Source: CALOBA01 sp942491465 (GTDB taxonomy: Bacteria; Pseudomonadota; Gammaproteobacteria; Chromatiales; Chromatiaceae). Taken from it: a DNA stretch of 64,000 nucleotides. This document shows positions 26,336 through 36,745 of this stretch, in pieces. The DNA lies in the NCBI GenBank assembly GCA_942491465.1, contig CALOBA010000011.1, forward strand, positions 1-64,000. Direction: 5' to 3'. The notes beneath the pieces were generated by a model. The model had not been told where the DNA came from. It did no database searches and worked only from the letters and a program-made list of their open reading frames with translations. The first letter of the stretch is position 1, and each line of letters begins with the position of its first letter. The position numbers and the translations under genes were made by a program.

Positions 26336-29300
26336 CTAGGCCGCCACCGGCGACAGCCGATTCAGCGCCTTGCTGTGCGCCGCATGCAGGCGCTCGACCA
26401 CCAGGGCCACACCACCCCCCGCGTCGAGCACCCGGTAGTCCGAACGGACCTCGGCCTGATCGGATTCCATGTTCCTGGCGAAAAACCGCAGGACCCCTTG
26501 CGACGGCAGCAACCCATGGCGCTCGATGCGCTCGATGCGGCTGGGCAGCGGGTATTTTTCCGCGAAGAGCTGGTCGTGGATGATGGCCATCTGCAGCAGG
26601 ACATCGGTGATGCCGGGGTCGAAGATCCAGCGCGCGGAGGCCGACACCTCGGGGATCCAGCGCCCGGGATCGGACGGCCGCAGCCATCCGTCCGCCCCCG
26701 TTGGGGTGATCCGCTCCACCGCCTCCAGCAGCTGGAACGCGGGGCCGTGGAAACAGTACTGCCCATAGGCCTGCTCGGCGCTCACCGCTTGGCCACCAGG
26801 CTCCAACGGCAACAGCTGATCCGCCGGCGGCGCCGACAACCGCGTGCGCAACAGGATGGTGCACCGATAGTGCGCCCGAACCTCGTCGGCGGCGACGATC
26901 TCCATGTCCACCCACGTCTGCTGCGCATCGCCCTGGGCCGCGGCGCGTGCGCGCACCAGGACCGCGCGGTCGGCGTCGCCGTCGAGCCGGATGCCGTGCA
27001 GCACGCGCAGGTCCCGCACCTCGGCGACGACGCGGTGGGGCCATCCCGCCTGGGCCACCTCGGCCATCAGCTCGACGGCCACCGCCGCCGGCACCACGGC
27101 GGTGCCGCTGACCCGGTGATCGTCCAAATAGGGCCCGCGGGCAAGCGAGAAGGTGTGGCGCAACACCAGGCTGCCGTCGGCATGGACCTGCGGGCTGTCG
27201 TCAATGAGCGGCAGATCGGCGACCGGGACGATGGCGGAGGGCGCGTTGTCGGGATCGACACAACAACCTTCCCGAGGCACCCCATCGATGGGCCGGTCAA
27301 AGATGCCGGCGACCAGCTCCACCGCTTCCTTCGCCCCGTGACGGATCTCCTCGCGCAGAAACCGGCGCCCCAGCTCGGGCGGGATCGGTATGACCCCACG
27401 CGCGCGAAACTGGCGATTCACCTCCTCGGACGCCATCCCGGTCGCCGCCCAGGGCCCCCAATTGATGGACAACACGCGGGTCTGCGGCCAATTCGCATGC
27501 ATCCACCAGGCACATCGGTTGAGCACCTCATTGGCGGCGGCATAGTCGCACTGGCCGGGATTTCCGGTGCGCCCGGCCACGGAGGCGAACAGGACCATTA
27601 GCTTGAGCGTCTGCGCGCGCAGGTGACGGCACAACAGATAGGTCGCGTCCACCTTGGTGTCGAGCACCCGGTCGAAGGAGGCCGCGGTCTTGTCCACCAA
27701 GCGCTTATCCTCGATGATACCGATGCCCTGCACCACGGCGTCGATACCCCCATGGCGGGCGTAGACGTCATCGAGCAGCGCCACGAAGCCGTCCGCATCG
27801 CCGATGTCGGCGGCGTGATACTCGACCGTCGCGCCGAGCCCCTCCAGGGCCTCGATGTTGGAACGGATCTCGCGAATTCGCCGCAGCTTGCCGATGAGGC
27901 GATCGATCTCCACCGGCGTCGGCCGCGTACCGCGCCCCTCGGCCTCGCCGATCAGCCGTCTGCGCAGCTCGGCCGTGTCATCGATACCGCGCGTCAGCTC
28001 GGATTCGGCCTGCTCCAGGCTGCTGCGGCCGACAAGCACCAGCCGCATGCCCGGCAGGACCAGCTCCTTGAGCGCCTCGGCGGTGATCCCGCGGGCGCCG
28101 CCGAGGGCCAGAACCACCCAATCCGGATCCATATCGACCAAGCTGGGTCCGGTTGCATCCAGCGGCTCTTTCGCGGGGCTGAACACGAGGCGAACGCCGT
28201 TGGCATAGCCAACCTCCGCATCCTCATCGGCGGCCAACAGCTCGTTGAACAGACGCTCGGCGATGGTGTCGGCCGGGGCGGCGTCGAAATCGACGTTGCG
28301 CACCCGCACCACAGACCACTCGCGGGCGATCGTCTTGAGTATGCCGGCACTGCCGGCACCCACCGGCAAGCCGGGGCCCAACGCGCCATCGCGACCGTAG
28401 TAGCCGCCCAGCAGCGAGGCCGCCAGGACCTGACCCCCGCTCCCGCGCAGATCCGCGGCACAGCCTTGCAGCAGGTGGAACAGGCTCTTGACCTGCCGCC
28501 GCGTCTGCCGGCGCCAGGTCTGCAGATCCTCCGGCAAGGCGCCGGGTGCCAGACCGCTCAGGTGCACCAGGGCCGTCACCGGGGTGCCGCCGGCGCGCAG
28601 CCGATCGAGCTCCATGCCCAGGCGCTGCGGCTCCTCGAGGGCCGCGTCGCTCAGCAGGGCGGAGGTAATCCCGGCCTCGCCCAGACGCTTGGCCAGGGCC
28701 TCGCCGACACCGAGGGGGTCCGGCGCGATCAGCACCAGCCCCGCCAGCGCGGAGGGCTCGCGCAGCGGCGGCAACGGCACCGGCTGGGCGCGCATTACGA
28801 AGCGGTCCAGTAGTGCTTGTGCCGCGGTCGGCTGAGCGCGGGCATCCGTGGTCGATTCGGTGGGGCTCGGCGCGGCGGACACCATGGCGTCGGCGGCTTC
28901 GAGGACCGTTGCGGCCAGCGCATTGAGACTCCTTACCCGGGTCAAGCGCTCCATCTGCGCGGACATGGGCCGGGCCAGTGCTGCCGGCAGACGCTTCTCC
29001 ACGCCGGACAGGATCTCGACCCGTTTGATCGAGTCGATCCCCAGGTCCGCCTCCAGGTCCTGGTCCAGCCCGAGCATCTCCGGCGGATAGCCCGTGCAGT
29101 CGGCGACCACGTCCACGAACAGCGCGACCAGAGCCGGGTGATCGAGGGCGGCGGGCATGGCCGCCTCGGTCCGCGCCGGGGCCGAAGCCGACGGGGGCGC
29201 AACGCTCGCCAGGGTCTCGGCCAGCCCGTTCAGGCTCTTCACCCGGGTGAAGCGATCCATCTGTACGGACATGGCGTGGGCGAGCGCCGGCGGCAGCCGC

Positions 29301-32300
29301 TTCTCCACGCCGCCCAGGATCTCCACGCGCTTGATCGAATCGATCCCCAGCTCGGCCTCCAGATCCTGATCCGGCCCGAGCATCTCCGGCGGATAGCCGG
29401 TGCAGTCGGCGACCACGGCCACCAGCACGGCCACCAATGCCTGGTGATCGAGGGCCACCGGCGCGGGCGCGGCGGCAGGCATCTCCTCGCCGGGTGCCGG
29501 TGCCGTGGCCGGCTCGGGGGCAACGCTCAGCAAGGTCTCGGCAAGCGCGTCCAGGCTCTTGACCCGGGTGAAGCGCTCCATGTGCGCCGACATGGCCGCG
29601 GCGAGCGCCGACGGCAGCCGCTTCTCGACGCCGCCGAGGATCTCCACGCGCTTGATCGAGTCGATACCGAGCTCGGCCTCCAGGTCCTGCTCCAGTCCGA
29701 GCATCTCCGGCGGATAGCCGGTGCAGTCGCTGACCACGGCGACCAGCAGATCCACAATCCCCTGTCGGTCGAGGGCCGGCCCCGCGGCTGCCGGTGCCGG
29801 CGGCAGCGCCGCCTCGGCAGCGCACGGCGGCTCCGGCGGCACGGTCTCGGCAGTCGTCGTCCCGGCGCTCGGCAGCGGCAGCGCGGCCCCGACCTCCACG
29901 GACGCGCCGACACCGGCCCCGCCGCCCAGATACTGGGCCATGACCTGCTCCTGCAGCCGCAGAAACTGGCGCATGGTCTCTTGATAGGCCTGATAGGCCG
30001 ACAGCGCCGCGCTCGATGTAGGCAACGGATACCCGCTGGCCGAGGGGGTCTGGGCAAACGCGCCCGCCGCGGCGTTGACCGATGCGGATGTTGGGACCTT
30101 GGACATGGCGGTGAGCTCGTCTCCTGGTGACGCAGCCGGCGGGTGCGGATCGACCCGCGCCGTCTGCTCGCCCGCGCCCGCGGGCCGGATGCGGCGTGCA
30201 ATATGGACTGGGCGGGACTCGCCGACGGCGCGCACACCACCGCCGTTGACGAGCCAATTGGCCGCGGGACCGCGGACTTCCTCCAACTCCGGGAGATCGG
30301 GCAACGAGAGTCGCCGACCCTCGCGTCCCGCGTAGGCGGCCATCCAATTCAGGTCGGCGCCCTCGGCGAACAGGCCGGCCAGGGCCATGAGCAGGCCGCG
30401 CAGGCCGCCGCCGTTACCGTCGACGGCGACCCGAAGATGGGCCCGATCCGCCAGGATCTGCCCGACCAGTCCGGTGAGCACGCTCTTCGGGCCCACCTCG
30501 ACGAACCAACGTGCACCCGCCGCATACATGGCCTCGATCTGGGCCAGGAACTCCACCGGGCTCAGCAGATGCCCCATGAGCTGGTGACGCACCGCCTCGC
30601 CGTCCTCGGCATAGGGCTCGGCATTGATGTTGGAGTAGACCGGCAGGGCCGGAGCGGCCATGGGCAGCGCGGCGATCTCCTGGCTCAGCCGCCCCTGAGA
30701 GCTCGCCACCAGCGGCGAATGGAAGGCACCGGAGACCGCCAGGCGACGCCCACGGATGCCGGCGGCCTTCAGCTGAGCGAGCATCTGCTCGACCCCGGCC
30801 GCGGCACCCGAGATCACCGCCTGGGAGGGCGCATTATGGTTGGCGAGCACCACCTCTGTGCCCGTGAGCATCGCCTCGACCTGGTCCCGCGGGGCGTTGA
30901 TCGCGGCCATGGCGCCACCGCTCGCGCGACCGGCCTCGGCCATCGACTCACCGCGGACCCGAGCCAACCGCAGCATATCGGCGTGGGACAAGACGCCGGC
31001 CGCATGCAGCGCCACCAGCTCGCCGAAGCTGTGACCGGCGGTCATGTCCGGGCGCAAGCCGAGCGCGAGCAGGATCTGCAGGTAGCCCGCCTCGACCGCA
31101 CCGAGGGCCGGCTGGGCAATGGCCGTGGCGGTCAGCGCCTGCTCCGCCGCCTCCACCGCCCCGTCGCCGAACAGCCCTGCCGGCATCAGATACCGGCTGA
31201 GCCGCTGGGGCAGGTCGGCGGCAAGCTGCACATCGGCCGCCTCCAGAGCGCCGCGCATGGGCTCCCAATAGAGCGCCGCCTCACGCGCCATGCCGACGTA
31301 TTGAGCGCCTTGGCCGGGGAACAGGAACGCGACCTTGCCCGGGGCCGCCGCCTCGCCGACGCGGATGTGCGGCGGCAGCGGCCGGTCGCGATCCCCGCGC
31401 AGATGCCCCGACGCAAGCTTGAGCGCCTCGATCAGCGCGCGGCTGTCGTCGACCACGAGCGCCAGGCGCATCGGCCCGCGGCCCCCGCCGCTGGCCGCGC
31501 TGAAGGCGATGTCGCGCAGCGCCGGCGGCGACGCGCAGGCCCCGAGCCGATCGTGCAGAGCCATGGCCAGGTCGGCCAGCGCGGGCCGGTCCGCCGCCGA
31601 GAGCAGCACCAGCTCATGGGGCCAGGCCGTGCCGCCGGCGACCGGCAGTCGCGTTCGACCGCGATACTCCTCCACCACGCAGTGACAGTTGGCACCGCCG
31701 AAGCCGAAGGCGCTCACGCCCGCGCGCCGCGGCGCATCGCCGGCCATCAGCCAGGGCTGCGGCTGGTTCAACAGGTAGACCGGGCTTTGCGGGTCCTTCA
31801 GCTCCGGCAGTGGATCGGTCACGCCGGGCTGCGCCGGCAGCGTGCGATGGTAGAGGGCCAGGGTCGCCTTGATCAGCGCCGCAACCCCCGCCGTACTCTT
31901 GGTGTGGCCGATCAGGACCTTGACCGAGCCCACGGCGCAGGCGTCGGGGGCCGCGCCCGCACTTGCGAGCACCTCGGTGACGGACCGGACCTCGGTCTGA
32001 TCACCGACCCGCGTGCCGGTGCCGTGGGCCTCGTAGAAGCCGATGCTCGCGGGGCTGAAGCCGGCCTTGTCGTAGGCACGCCGGAAGGCCCGGAGCTGCC
32101 CCATGGTGCGCGGTGCGGTGAGGCCGAGGGCCTTGCCGTCGCTGGAGCTGGCCGCCGCCTTGATCACCGCATAGATGTGATCGCCATCGCGCTCGGCGTC
32201 ATCGAGGCGCTTCAGCACCACGGCGGCGACGCCCTCGCCGAGCAGGATGCCGTCGGCCTCGGCGTCGAACGGATGCGGCCGATCCTGCGGGGTCATCGCC

Positions 32301-35050
32301 GGGGTCTTGGAGAAGCACAGGTAGCCGAAGGCGGAGAGCTTGGTATCGAGGCCGCCGGCGATCACCAGCTCGCAGCGCCCGCTCTCCAGCTGCGCGACGG
32401 CAACGTCGATGGCGGTCAGCGACGACGCACAGGCGGAGTCCACCATAAAGTTGGCCCCCCCCAGATCGAAGCGGTTGGCAACCCGCCCGGCGGCCACATT
32501 TGGCAGCAGCCCCGGGAACGAGTCCTCGGTCCACTCCGGCAGCCCCTCGAGACTGGCGCCGCTGGGATCATCGATGCGTCCGAACAGCTCGGTGCGGGCC
32601 ACGTAGCGCTCGCCGAGCTGGCCGAGACCGCCGCTGTAGCCGAAGATGACCGAGGTGCTCTCGCGATCGAAGTCGCCGTCGGCCAAGCCGGCGTCGTCCA
32701 GCGCCCGGCGCACCACCTCCAGCCCCAGCAGCTGGATCGGGTCGATGGCCGGCAACGACTTCGGCGGGATGCCGAAGCGGCCCGGATCGAAGGGCACATC
32801 TTCAAGGACGCAACCCCACTTGGAATAGCTCTTGTCGCGGGCCTTGGGATCGGCGTCGTAGTACAGCCGCCAGTCCCAGCGTTCGGGAGGGATCTCCACA
32901 ATCGCGTCGACTTGGCCGACGATGTTGGCCCAGAATTCTTCGGGCTCCCGGGCCTTGGGCAGGATGGTGGCGATACCGATCACGGCGACGTCGCTCGGGG
33001 CCGCGGCGCGGGCGGACACGGCAACCTCGCCGAGATCCTCGGCCGCAGCCGCGTCCATCGGCGGGCAGACCGATGCGTGTAGATCACGCATCGAAACGAC
33101 CCGGTCGCGCAACGCCGCAACCTGGCCGATCATGTACATCCCGTCCTGAAGCTGGGTCTGCGCGTCCACGCGCAGCAGCGCGTCCCCACGCCGCAGGATA
33201 CCCTTGGTGGCGACGCGCAGCCGACCGAGGCTGAGCGCGTCGAGGGTGCGCGAGACCTCCGCCGCGTCCCGCCCCTCGGCGCGCAAACGCCGGTCGGTGG
33301 CAAAGAACTCCTCGGCGAACGGGGTCACGGCGCAGCGCGAGGCGTGGCCGGGGCCGGTCTCGAGGGTCACGGTGTCGGTGCAGGCCAGGGCCTGCTGCTG
33401 GAAGCCGTTGCCGATCGCCCCGCTCGCCACCGCCTCTTCGGTGAACAGATAGGCGGTGCCCATGAGCACGCCGACCTTCGCGCCCCGCTCCGCCAGGGGC
33501 GCGGTCAGGGCCTCGACCATGGCCGCCGAGCGCGCGTCGTGGATACCGCCGGCGAACAGCAGGTGCAGCTCGGGCCAGACCGCCGCGGGCACCGCATCAA
33601 GCAGCGTATCGACCATCGCGTCCCAGAGCGCGAAGCTGCTCAGCGGCCCGACATGGCCGCCGCACTCCCGGCCCTCGAACACGAAGCGCCGTGCACCCTG
33701 ATCGAGATAGACCCGCGCGAGATTCGGCGTGGGTACATGCAGATAGGAGGCAATGCCCGCGCGCTCCAGCCGCGCCGCCTGATCGGGGCGACCGCCGGCA
33801 ATCAATGCAAAGCCCGGCTTGATGCGCAGCGCGACCTCCAGCTGCGCCTCGCGCACATCCGCGGGCACGAAGCCGAGGATGCCGATGCCCCAGGACCGCT
33901 CCCCGAGCAGTTCCCGAGTCGCACTCAGCACCTCCTCCACCGCAGGGCCCCGCATCAGCGCTAAGGCGACCATGGGCAGGCCGCCGGCCCGCGCCACTGC
34001 ATCGGCGAACGCGGCCGTGTCGCTGACTCGGGTCATGGGTCCCTGGACGATCGGGAACTCGGTGCCGTGGGACTCCGCCAACGGGCCGCCGGGGCGAAGC
34101 ACCCGCAGGCGCCGGCCCAGTTCCAGCGATGCCTGGCCGCGGGTCTGTATCGCCTGCACCAGGCGGCCCGTGGTCTTGAACTGCTGCCGCGCCCATGCCG
34201 CCCGGCCGACCCCCTGCCCCATCGGCCATGCAAGCACATCGGGCTCACCCCAGCCGACCAGGCTCGCGGCCGCGTCCGGCAAGCCATCCGAATCGTCCGC
34301 CACCACCAGGGCGCGCAGGCGTTGGGCGCCCTCAAGGCCCGGGCGCATCAGCACCCGCAGCCAGCGTCCGCGCCCCCCCAGCGCGGCAGCATCCTGGCCG
34401 CTGACGCCCGACAATTGCTCGCGCCAGGACAGCGGCAGCGGCGATTCCGGCATCATCAGCAGCAGGTCGTCGAGCACAACCCCGGCGGCCCCGGCGCCAC
34501 GGCAGGCGGCCGCCGCATGGGGGCCGATCGCCCCCTGCACATAGACCGGCAGCGATTGGGCACTGATCAACCGCTGCGTGAGGACAAAGGCGGATTCCTC
34601 CCCGACCCAGCCGCCGCTTTCGTGACCCTTGGCCAACAGGCCGTCGACCTGCTCGCCGAAGGCTTCGAGCCGCTGCTGCCGGCTCGCGTCGGTCACCTCC
34701 AGCAACACCCGGCGGTGCGGGCGCGCAAGCTCCCCGGGCGCCGGCTCGGCCGACAGGTCGCCTTGCCCGGCGCAGATCACCAGCCAGTGCGGGCGCTCGG
34801 CGAGCAGATCGAGCAACGCCACGAAGCGCTCGTCGTGCAGCTGGGACAGCGTTAGTCGCAGGCCGATGTGGTGCTCGGTCCGCAGCAACCCCAGCAGCTG
34901 CGCCAAGCCCGCCCGGGCGGTATCGACCCGACGGCAGAATTCGGCATCCAGCACGGCCACGCCGCCGGCGCGGACGCTCGCCAACGCGATCTCGGTGGAG
35001 AGGCCCAGCGGGCTCAGCGTTAGACAGGTGAACTGATCGAAGGTCTGCAT
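26336..35050 (-). CDS. Type I PKS/FAS protein 1: NMO-NMO-KS-AT-ACP-ACP-ACP-KR-DH megasynthase
   Basis: 2,904 residues, iterative PUFA-synthase-like architecture. Two nitronate-monooxygenase/PfaD-like barrels fill ~1-640, recognised by GHESGGWVGEESAF (first) and GRECGGHVGPLSSF (second). KS ~685-1120 (Cys in DSACASS ~874, EAHGTG, IGHTKSTAG). AT ~1240-1560 (FPGQGAQYVGM, GHSFGE, GAFH, closest to malonyl-type). Three ACPs at ~1797, ~1903 and ~2005, each with LGIDSIKRVEI. KR ~2310-2600 (GGARGIT, later Ser/Tyr/Asn). DH ~2640-2904 with HRVSGTAVVP and DVLLQ. It should carry full reduction through KR, DH and the NMO-type enoylreductase. The next gene supplies a second KS-AT. No CLF or FabA-like tandem DH, so not a canonical PUFA synthase. 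Confidence 0.93.
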   Translation of the reverse strand: MQTFDQFTCLTLSPLGLSTEIALASVRAGGVAVLDAEFCRRVDTARAGLAQLLGLLRTEHHIGLRLTLSQLHDERFVALLDLLAERPHWLVICAGQGDLSAEPAPGELARPHRRVLLEVTDASRQQRLEAFGEQVDGLLAKGHESGGWVGEESAFVLTQRLISAQSLPVYVQGAIGPHAAAACRGAGAAGVVLDDLLLMMPESPLPLSWREQLSGVSGQDAAALGGRGRWLRVLMRPGLEGAQRLRALVVADDSDGLPDAAASLVGWGEPDVLAWPMGQGVGRAAWARQQFKTTGRLVQAIQTRGQASLELGRRLRVLRPGGPLAESHGTEFPIVQGPMTRVSDTAAFADAVARAGGLPMVALALMRGPAVEEVLSATRELLGERSWGIGILGFVPADVREAQLEVALRIKPGFALIAGGRPDQAARLERAGIASYLHVPTPNLARVYLDQGARRFVFEGRECGGHVGPLSSFALWDAMVDTLLDAVPAAVWPELHLLFAGGIHDARSAAMVEALTAPLAERGAKVGVLMGTAYLFTEEAVASGAIGNGFQQQALACTDTVTLETGPGHASRCAVTPFAEEFFATDRRLRAEGRDAAEVSRTLDALSLGRLRVATKGILRRGDALLRVDAQTQLQDGMYMIGQVAALRDRVVSMRDLHASVCPPMDAAAAEDLGEVAVSARAAAPSDVAVIGIATILPKAREPEEFWANIVGQVDAIVEIPPERWDWRLYYDADPKARDKSYSKWGCVLEDVPFDPGRFGIPPKSLPAIDPIQLLGLEVVRRALDDAGLADGDFDRESTSVIFGYSGGLGQLGERYVARTELFGRIDDPSGASLEGLPEWTEDSFPGLLPNVAAGRVANRFDLGGANFMVDSACASSLTAIDVAVAQLESGRCELVIAGGLDTKLSAFGYLCFSKTPAMTPQDRPHPFDAEADGILLGEGVAAVVLKRLDDAERDGDHIYAVIKAAASSSDGKALGLTAPRTMGQLRAFRRAYDKAGFSPASIGFYEAHGTGTRVGDQTEVRSVTEVLASAGAAPDACAVGSVKVLIGHTKSTAGVAALIKATLALYHRTLPAQPGVTDPLPELKDPQSPVYLLNQPQPWLMAGDAPRRAGVSAFGFGGANCHCVVEEYRGRTRLPVAGGTAWPHELVLLSAADRPALADLAMALHDRLGACASPPALRDIAFSAASGGGRGPMRLALVVDDSRALIEALKLASGHLRGDRDRPLPPHIRVGEAAAPGKVAFLFPGQGAQYVGMAREAALYWEPMRGALEAADVQLAADLPQRLSRYLMPAGLFGDGAVEAAEQALTATAIAQPALGAVEAGYLQILLALGLRPDMTAGHSFGELVALHAAGVLSHADMLRLARVRGESMAEAGRASGGAMAAINAPRDQVEAMLTGTEVVLANHNAPSQAVISGAAAGVEQMLAQLKAAGIRGRRLAVSGAFHSPLVASSQGRLSQEIAALPMAAPALPVYSNINAEPYAEDGEAVRHQLMGHLLSPVEFLAQIEAMYAAGARWFVEVGPKSVLTGLVGQILADRAHLRVAVDGNGGGLRGLLMALAGLFAEGADLNWMAAYAGREGRRLSLPDLPELEEVRGPAANWLVNGGGVRAVGESRPVHIARRIRPAGAGEQTARVDPHPPAASPGDELTAMSKVPTSASVNAAAGAFAQTPSASGYPLPTSSAALSAYQAYQETMRQFLRLQEQVMAQYLGGGAGVGASVEVGAALPLPSAGTTTAETVPPEPPCAAEAALPPAPAAAGPALDRQGIVDLLVAVVSDCTGYPPEMLGLEQDLEAELGIDSIKRVEILGGVEKRLPSALAAAMSAHMERFTRVKSLDALAETLLSVAPEPATAPAPGEEMPAAAPAPVALDHQALVAVLVAVVADCTGYPPEMLGPDQDLEAELGIDSIKRVEILGGVEKRLPPALAHAMSVQMDRFTRVKSLNGLAETLASVAPPSASAPARTEAAMPAALDHPALVALFVDVVADCTGYPPEMLGLDQDLEADLGIDSIKRVEILSGVEKRLPAALARPMSAQMERLTRVRSLNALAATVLEAADAMVSAAPSPTESTTDARAQPTAAQALLDRFVMRAQPVPLPPLREPSALAGLVLIAPDPLGVGEALAKRLGEAGITSALLSDAALEEPQRLGMELDRLRAGGTPVTALVHLSGLAPGALPEDLQTWRRQTRRQVKSLFHLLQGCAADLRGSGGQVLAASLLGGYYGRDGALGPGLPVGAGSAGILKTIAREWSVVRVRNVDFDAAPADTIAERLFNELLAADEDAEVGYANGVRLVFSPAKEPLDATGPSLVDMDPDWVVLALGGARGITAEALKELVLPGMRLVLVGRSSLEQAESELTRGIDDTAELRRRLIGEAEGRGTRPTPVEIDRLIGKLRRIREIRSNIEALEGLGATVEYHAADIGDADGFVALLDDVYARHGGIDAVVQGIGIIEDKRLVDKTAASFDRVLDTKVDATYLLCRHLRAQTLKLMVLFASVAGRTGNPGQCDYAAANEVLNRCAWWMHANWPQTRVLSINWGPWAATGMASEEVNRQFRARGVIPIPPELGRRFLREEIRHGAKEAVELVAGIFDRPIDGVPREGCCVDPDNAPSAIVPVADLPLIDDSPQVHADGSLVLRHTFSLARGPYLDDHRVSGTAVVPAAVAVELMAEVAQAGWPHRVVAEVRDLRVLHGIRLDGDADRAVLVRARAAAQGDAQQTWVDMEIVAADEVRAHYRCTILLRTRLSAPPADQLLPLEPGGQAVSAEQAYGQYCFHGPAFQLLEAVERITPTGADGWLRPSDPGRWIPEVSASARWIFDPGITDVLLQMAIIHDQLFAEKYPLPSRIERIERHGLLPSQGVLRFFARNMESDQAEVRSDYRVLDAGGGVALVVERLHAAHSKALNRLSPVAA

Positions 35051-35182
35051 GACAACACTTCCCGGCCTTGGAGCAATAAATCTATTAGCCGTCCGTTCAT
35101 CGAGTCACCAAGCTGCGCGCCGGATGAGTCGATAGGCGGACGGCCACCTCAACGGCCCACTGCCCGGGCCGATCACTTTCCT

Positions 35183-36745
35183 TCAGCCCCCGCTGGCGAG
35201 CGCGCCACCGCGCCGTCCGGCGCGGCTCGCGCTCGAACGGCTGAGCAGCACCTCCAGGCCGCCGCGGGGATTATCCTGATATTCCCACTCCCCCGCACGC
35301 CGCACCGCGATTCGCGGTCCGAACGGATTCGCCGTGCCGATGAACAGCCCGTGGGGCGTGGAGACAATATTGCGACAACCGTAGTTGAACGGATTGTCGA
35401 AGCCGGAGCGGGTCACCGGCACCCAGTTCTCGCCGTCATAGGTACGCCACAGATCAAAGCCGGCCTGGTGCCGCACGAAGTCTTCGACACCCGCCGCCGC
35501 CAGGATGCGGGCCGATTGCTGGGGCTTCCGCTCCACGCCGGAGTAACGCAGGATGACGGTCCAATCGAGGGTGCCCACGTAGAGCCAGTCGTCGTGCACA
35601 CCCATGCGCCAAATATAGCCGCAGAAATAGTTGTTGAAGCCGGCGCCCATGGCGCTGATGGGCTCCTTGCCGTCTCGTGCGTTGCCGACGACGATGTCCC
35701 AAGCGCCGTTCTCATGTAGTCGGATGACCTCGGCGGCGGCGGGGCCGACCTTGTTGCGGTGATCGTAGCCGCCGTTCTGGATACCCGTGCCGATGTAGAG
35801 ACAGCCCTTGAACGGATACATGCTCACGACGCCCTGGTTCAGCGCACCGCGCCCGGCACCGCGCGACATCACCTTCTCCCAGTGGTAGGGCGGATCGCCC
35901 TCGGCTCGGGTGCGCCAGACCTGAAACCCGTTCAGCCCACCGGTCCCCGCATACAGGTAGCCGTGGCAAACCGCCATCTCGTAGACGACGATGACCTCCG
36001 GCGGAGATTCGAAACCCGGGTGATTCACCGATTGCCAGCTACCGCTGGCCGGGTCTCGGGTCTCGAAGATCAGCGAGCAGTAGGCGGCGTTGACATTGCC
36101 CTGGCTGGCACCGGTCGGCGCGGTGAACAAGCGCCCCTTGAACGGCACCAGGGTGCGAATCGCGGTCACCACCAGATTCGGATCATCGCTCTTGAAGCGC
36201 GGATTGGGCATGGTCTCGAAGGTCTCGCCGTCGCGCGAGCGCAGCACATCGGGACCGAAGCCCCGCGAGCGCGACCAGCTGACGACGTACAGCGCCGGCT
36301 CCGAGTCCGACTCGCCCTGAAACACGGCCATCACCCGATAGCCGAGATCGCGCGCGAAGGTCGAGCCGTCCCGGCCGCGCAGGAACGGGGCCTGGTAGCA
36401 GCGCTGCCAATGATCGAGCAGCGGATCGTAGCGCCAGATCTCGCCGCGCGCCGAGGTGCGCTCGAACTCCGGGGTGTAGTTTTCGTAGGGACAATCCACC
36501 GGCCACACGTTGATGCTGACGAACGGCATGGCGAACTTGAGCAGGCACAGGTTGGCCCGCGACGTGCCGATGAACAGGCGGTTCTTGAACCAGGCCGCCG
36601 AATAGGCATAGCCGTTGTTGCCGTCGCCGAAGCCGTTCTCCGCGATGCGCTCGAAATCCCGCTGCCGCAGTCCCGGCCGGGGCTCCGGATGGACGAAGCG
36701 CACGGGGCTCCGATCGGAGCCCTCCGCCCCACAGACCACGTTCAC
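35183..36745 (-). CDS. Propeller-like protein B, coupled to ACP-sulfotransferase
   Basis: 520 residues, no named family recognised. Repeated blocks of the type RSRDGETFETM, QVWRTRAEGDPPYHWEKV and DLWRTYDGENWVPV, together with GTSRANL/GTGGLNG/GTGIQNG/GTLDWT/GTANPFG motifs at blade starts, mark a beta propeller of six or seven blades. No signal peptide. It starts with GTG, and the GTG shares GTGA with the stop of the ACP-sulfotransferase gene, so the two are translationally coupled. The repeat style matches propeller-like protein A (8180-9370), again next to a sulfotransferase. A catalytic role is possible, but no active-site motif was seen. Confidence 0.82.
   Translation of the reverse strand: MNVVCGAEGSDRSPVRFVHPEPRPGLRQRDFERIAENGFGDGNNGYAYSAAWFKNRLFIGTSRANLCLLKFAMPFVSINVWPVDCPYENYTPEFERTSARGEIWRYDPLLDHWQRCYQAPFLRGRDGSTFARDLGYRVMAVFQGESDSEPALYVVSWSRSRGFGPDVLRSRDGETFETMPNPRFKSDDPNLVVTAIRTLVPFKGRLFTAPTGASQGNVNAAYCSLIFETRDPASGSWQSVNHPGFESPPEVIVVYEMAVCHGYLYAGTGGLNGFQVWRTRAEGDPPYHWEKVMSRGAGRGALNQGVVSMYPFKGCLYIGTGIQNGGYDHRNKVGPAAAEVIRLHENGAWDIVVGNARDGKEPISAMGAGFNNYFCGYIWRMGVHDDWLYVGTLDWTVILRYSGVERKPQQSARILAAAGVEDFVRHQAGFDLWRTYDGENWVPVTRSGFDNPFNYGCRNIVSTPHGLFIGTANPFGPRIAVRRAGEWEYQDNPRGGLEVLLSRSSASRAGRRGGALASGG

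Noticed and set aside
22934..27601. Open frame of about 1,555 codons on the plus strand, opposite the PKS genes
   Set aside because: It lies antisense to clear KS, AT, KR and DH coding sequence and translates into His/Arg/Gln-rich text with no domain. High G+C makes such antisense frames common.
30143..33082. Open frame of about 979 codons on the plus strand
   Set aside because: Antisense to the KS-AT part of PKS protein 1, with no recognisable motif. Same for other long frames opposite MscK and the hydrogenase genes.
23066..35050. Complete PUFA synthase (pfaABCD)
   Set aside because: No chain-length-factor domain, no FabA-like tandem dehydratases and no PfaE-type phosphopantetheinyl transferase in the window. 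The pair is PUFA-synthase-like only in part.
35088..35144. Inverted repeat GCCGTCCG/CGGACGGC between propeller B and PKS protein 1
   Set aside because: Eight-base arms are about 40 bases apart with no T-run; in such G+C-rich DNA this is likely chance.
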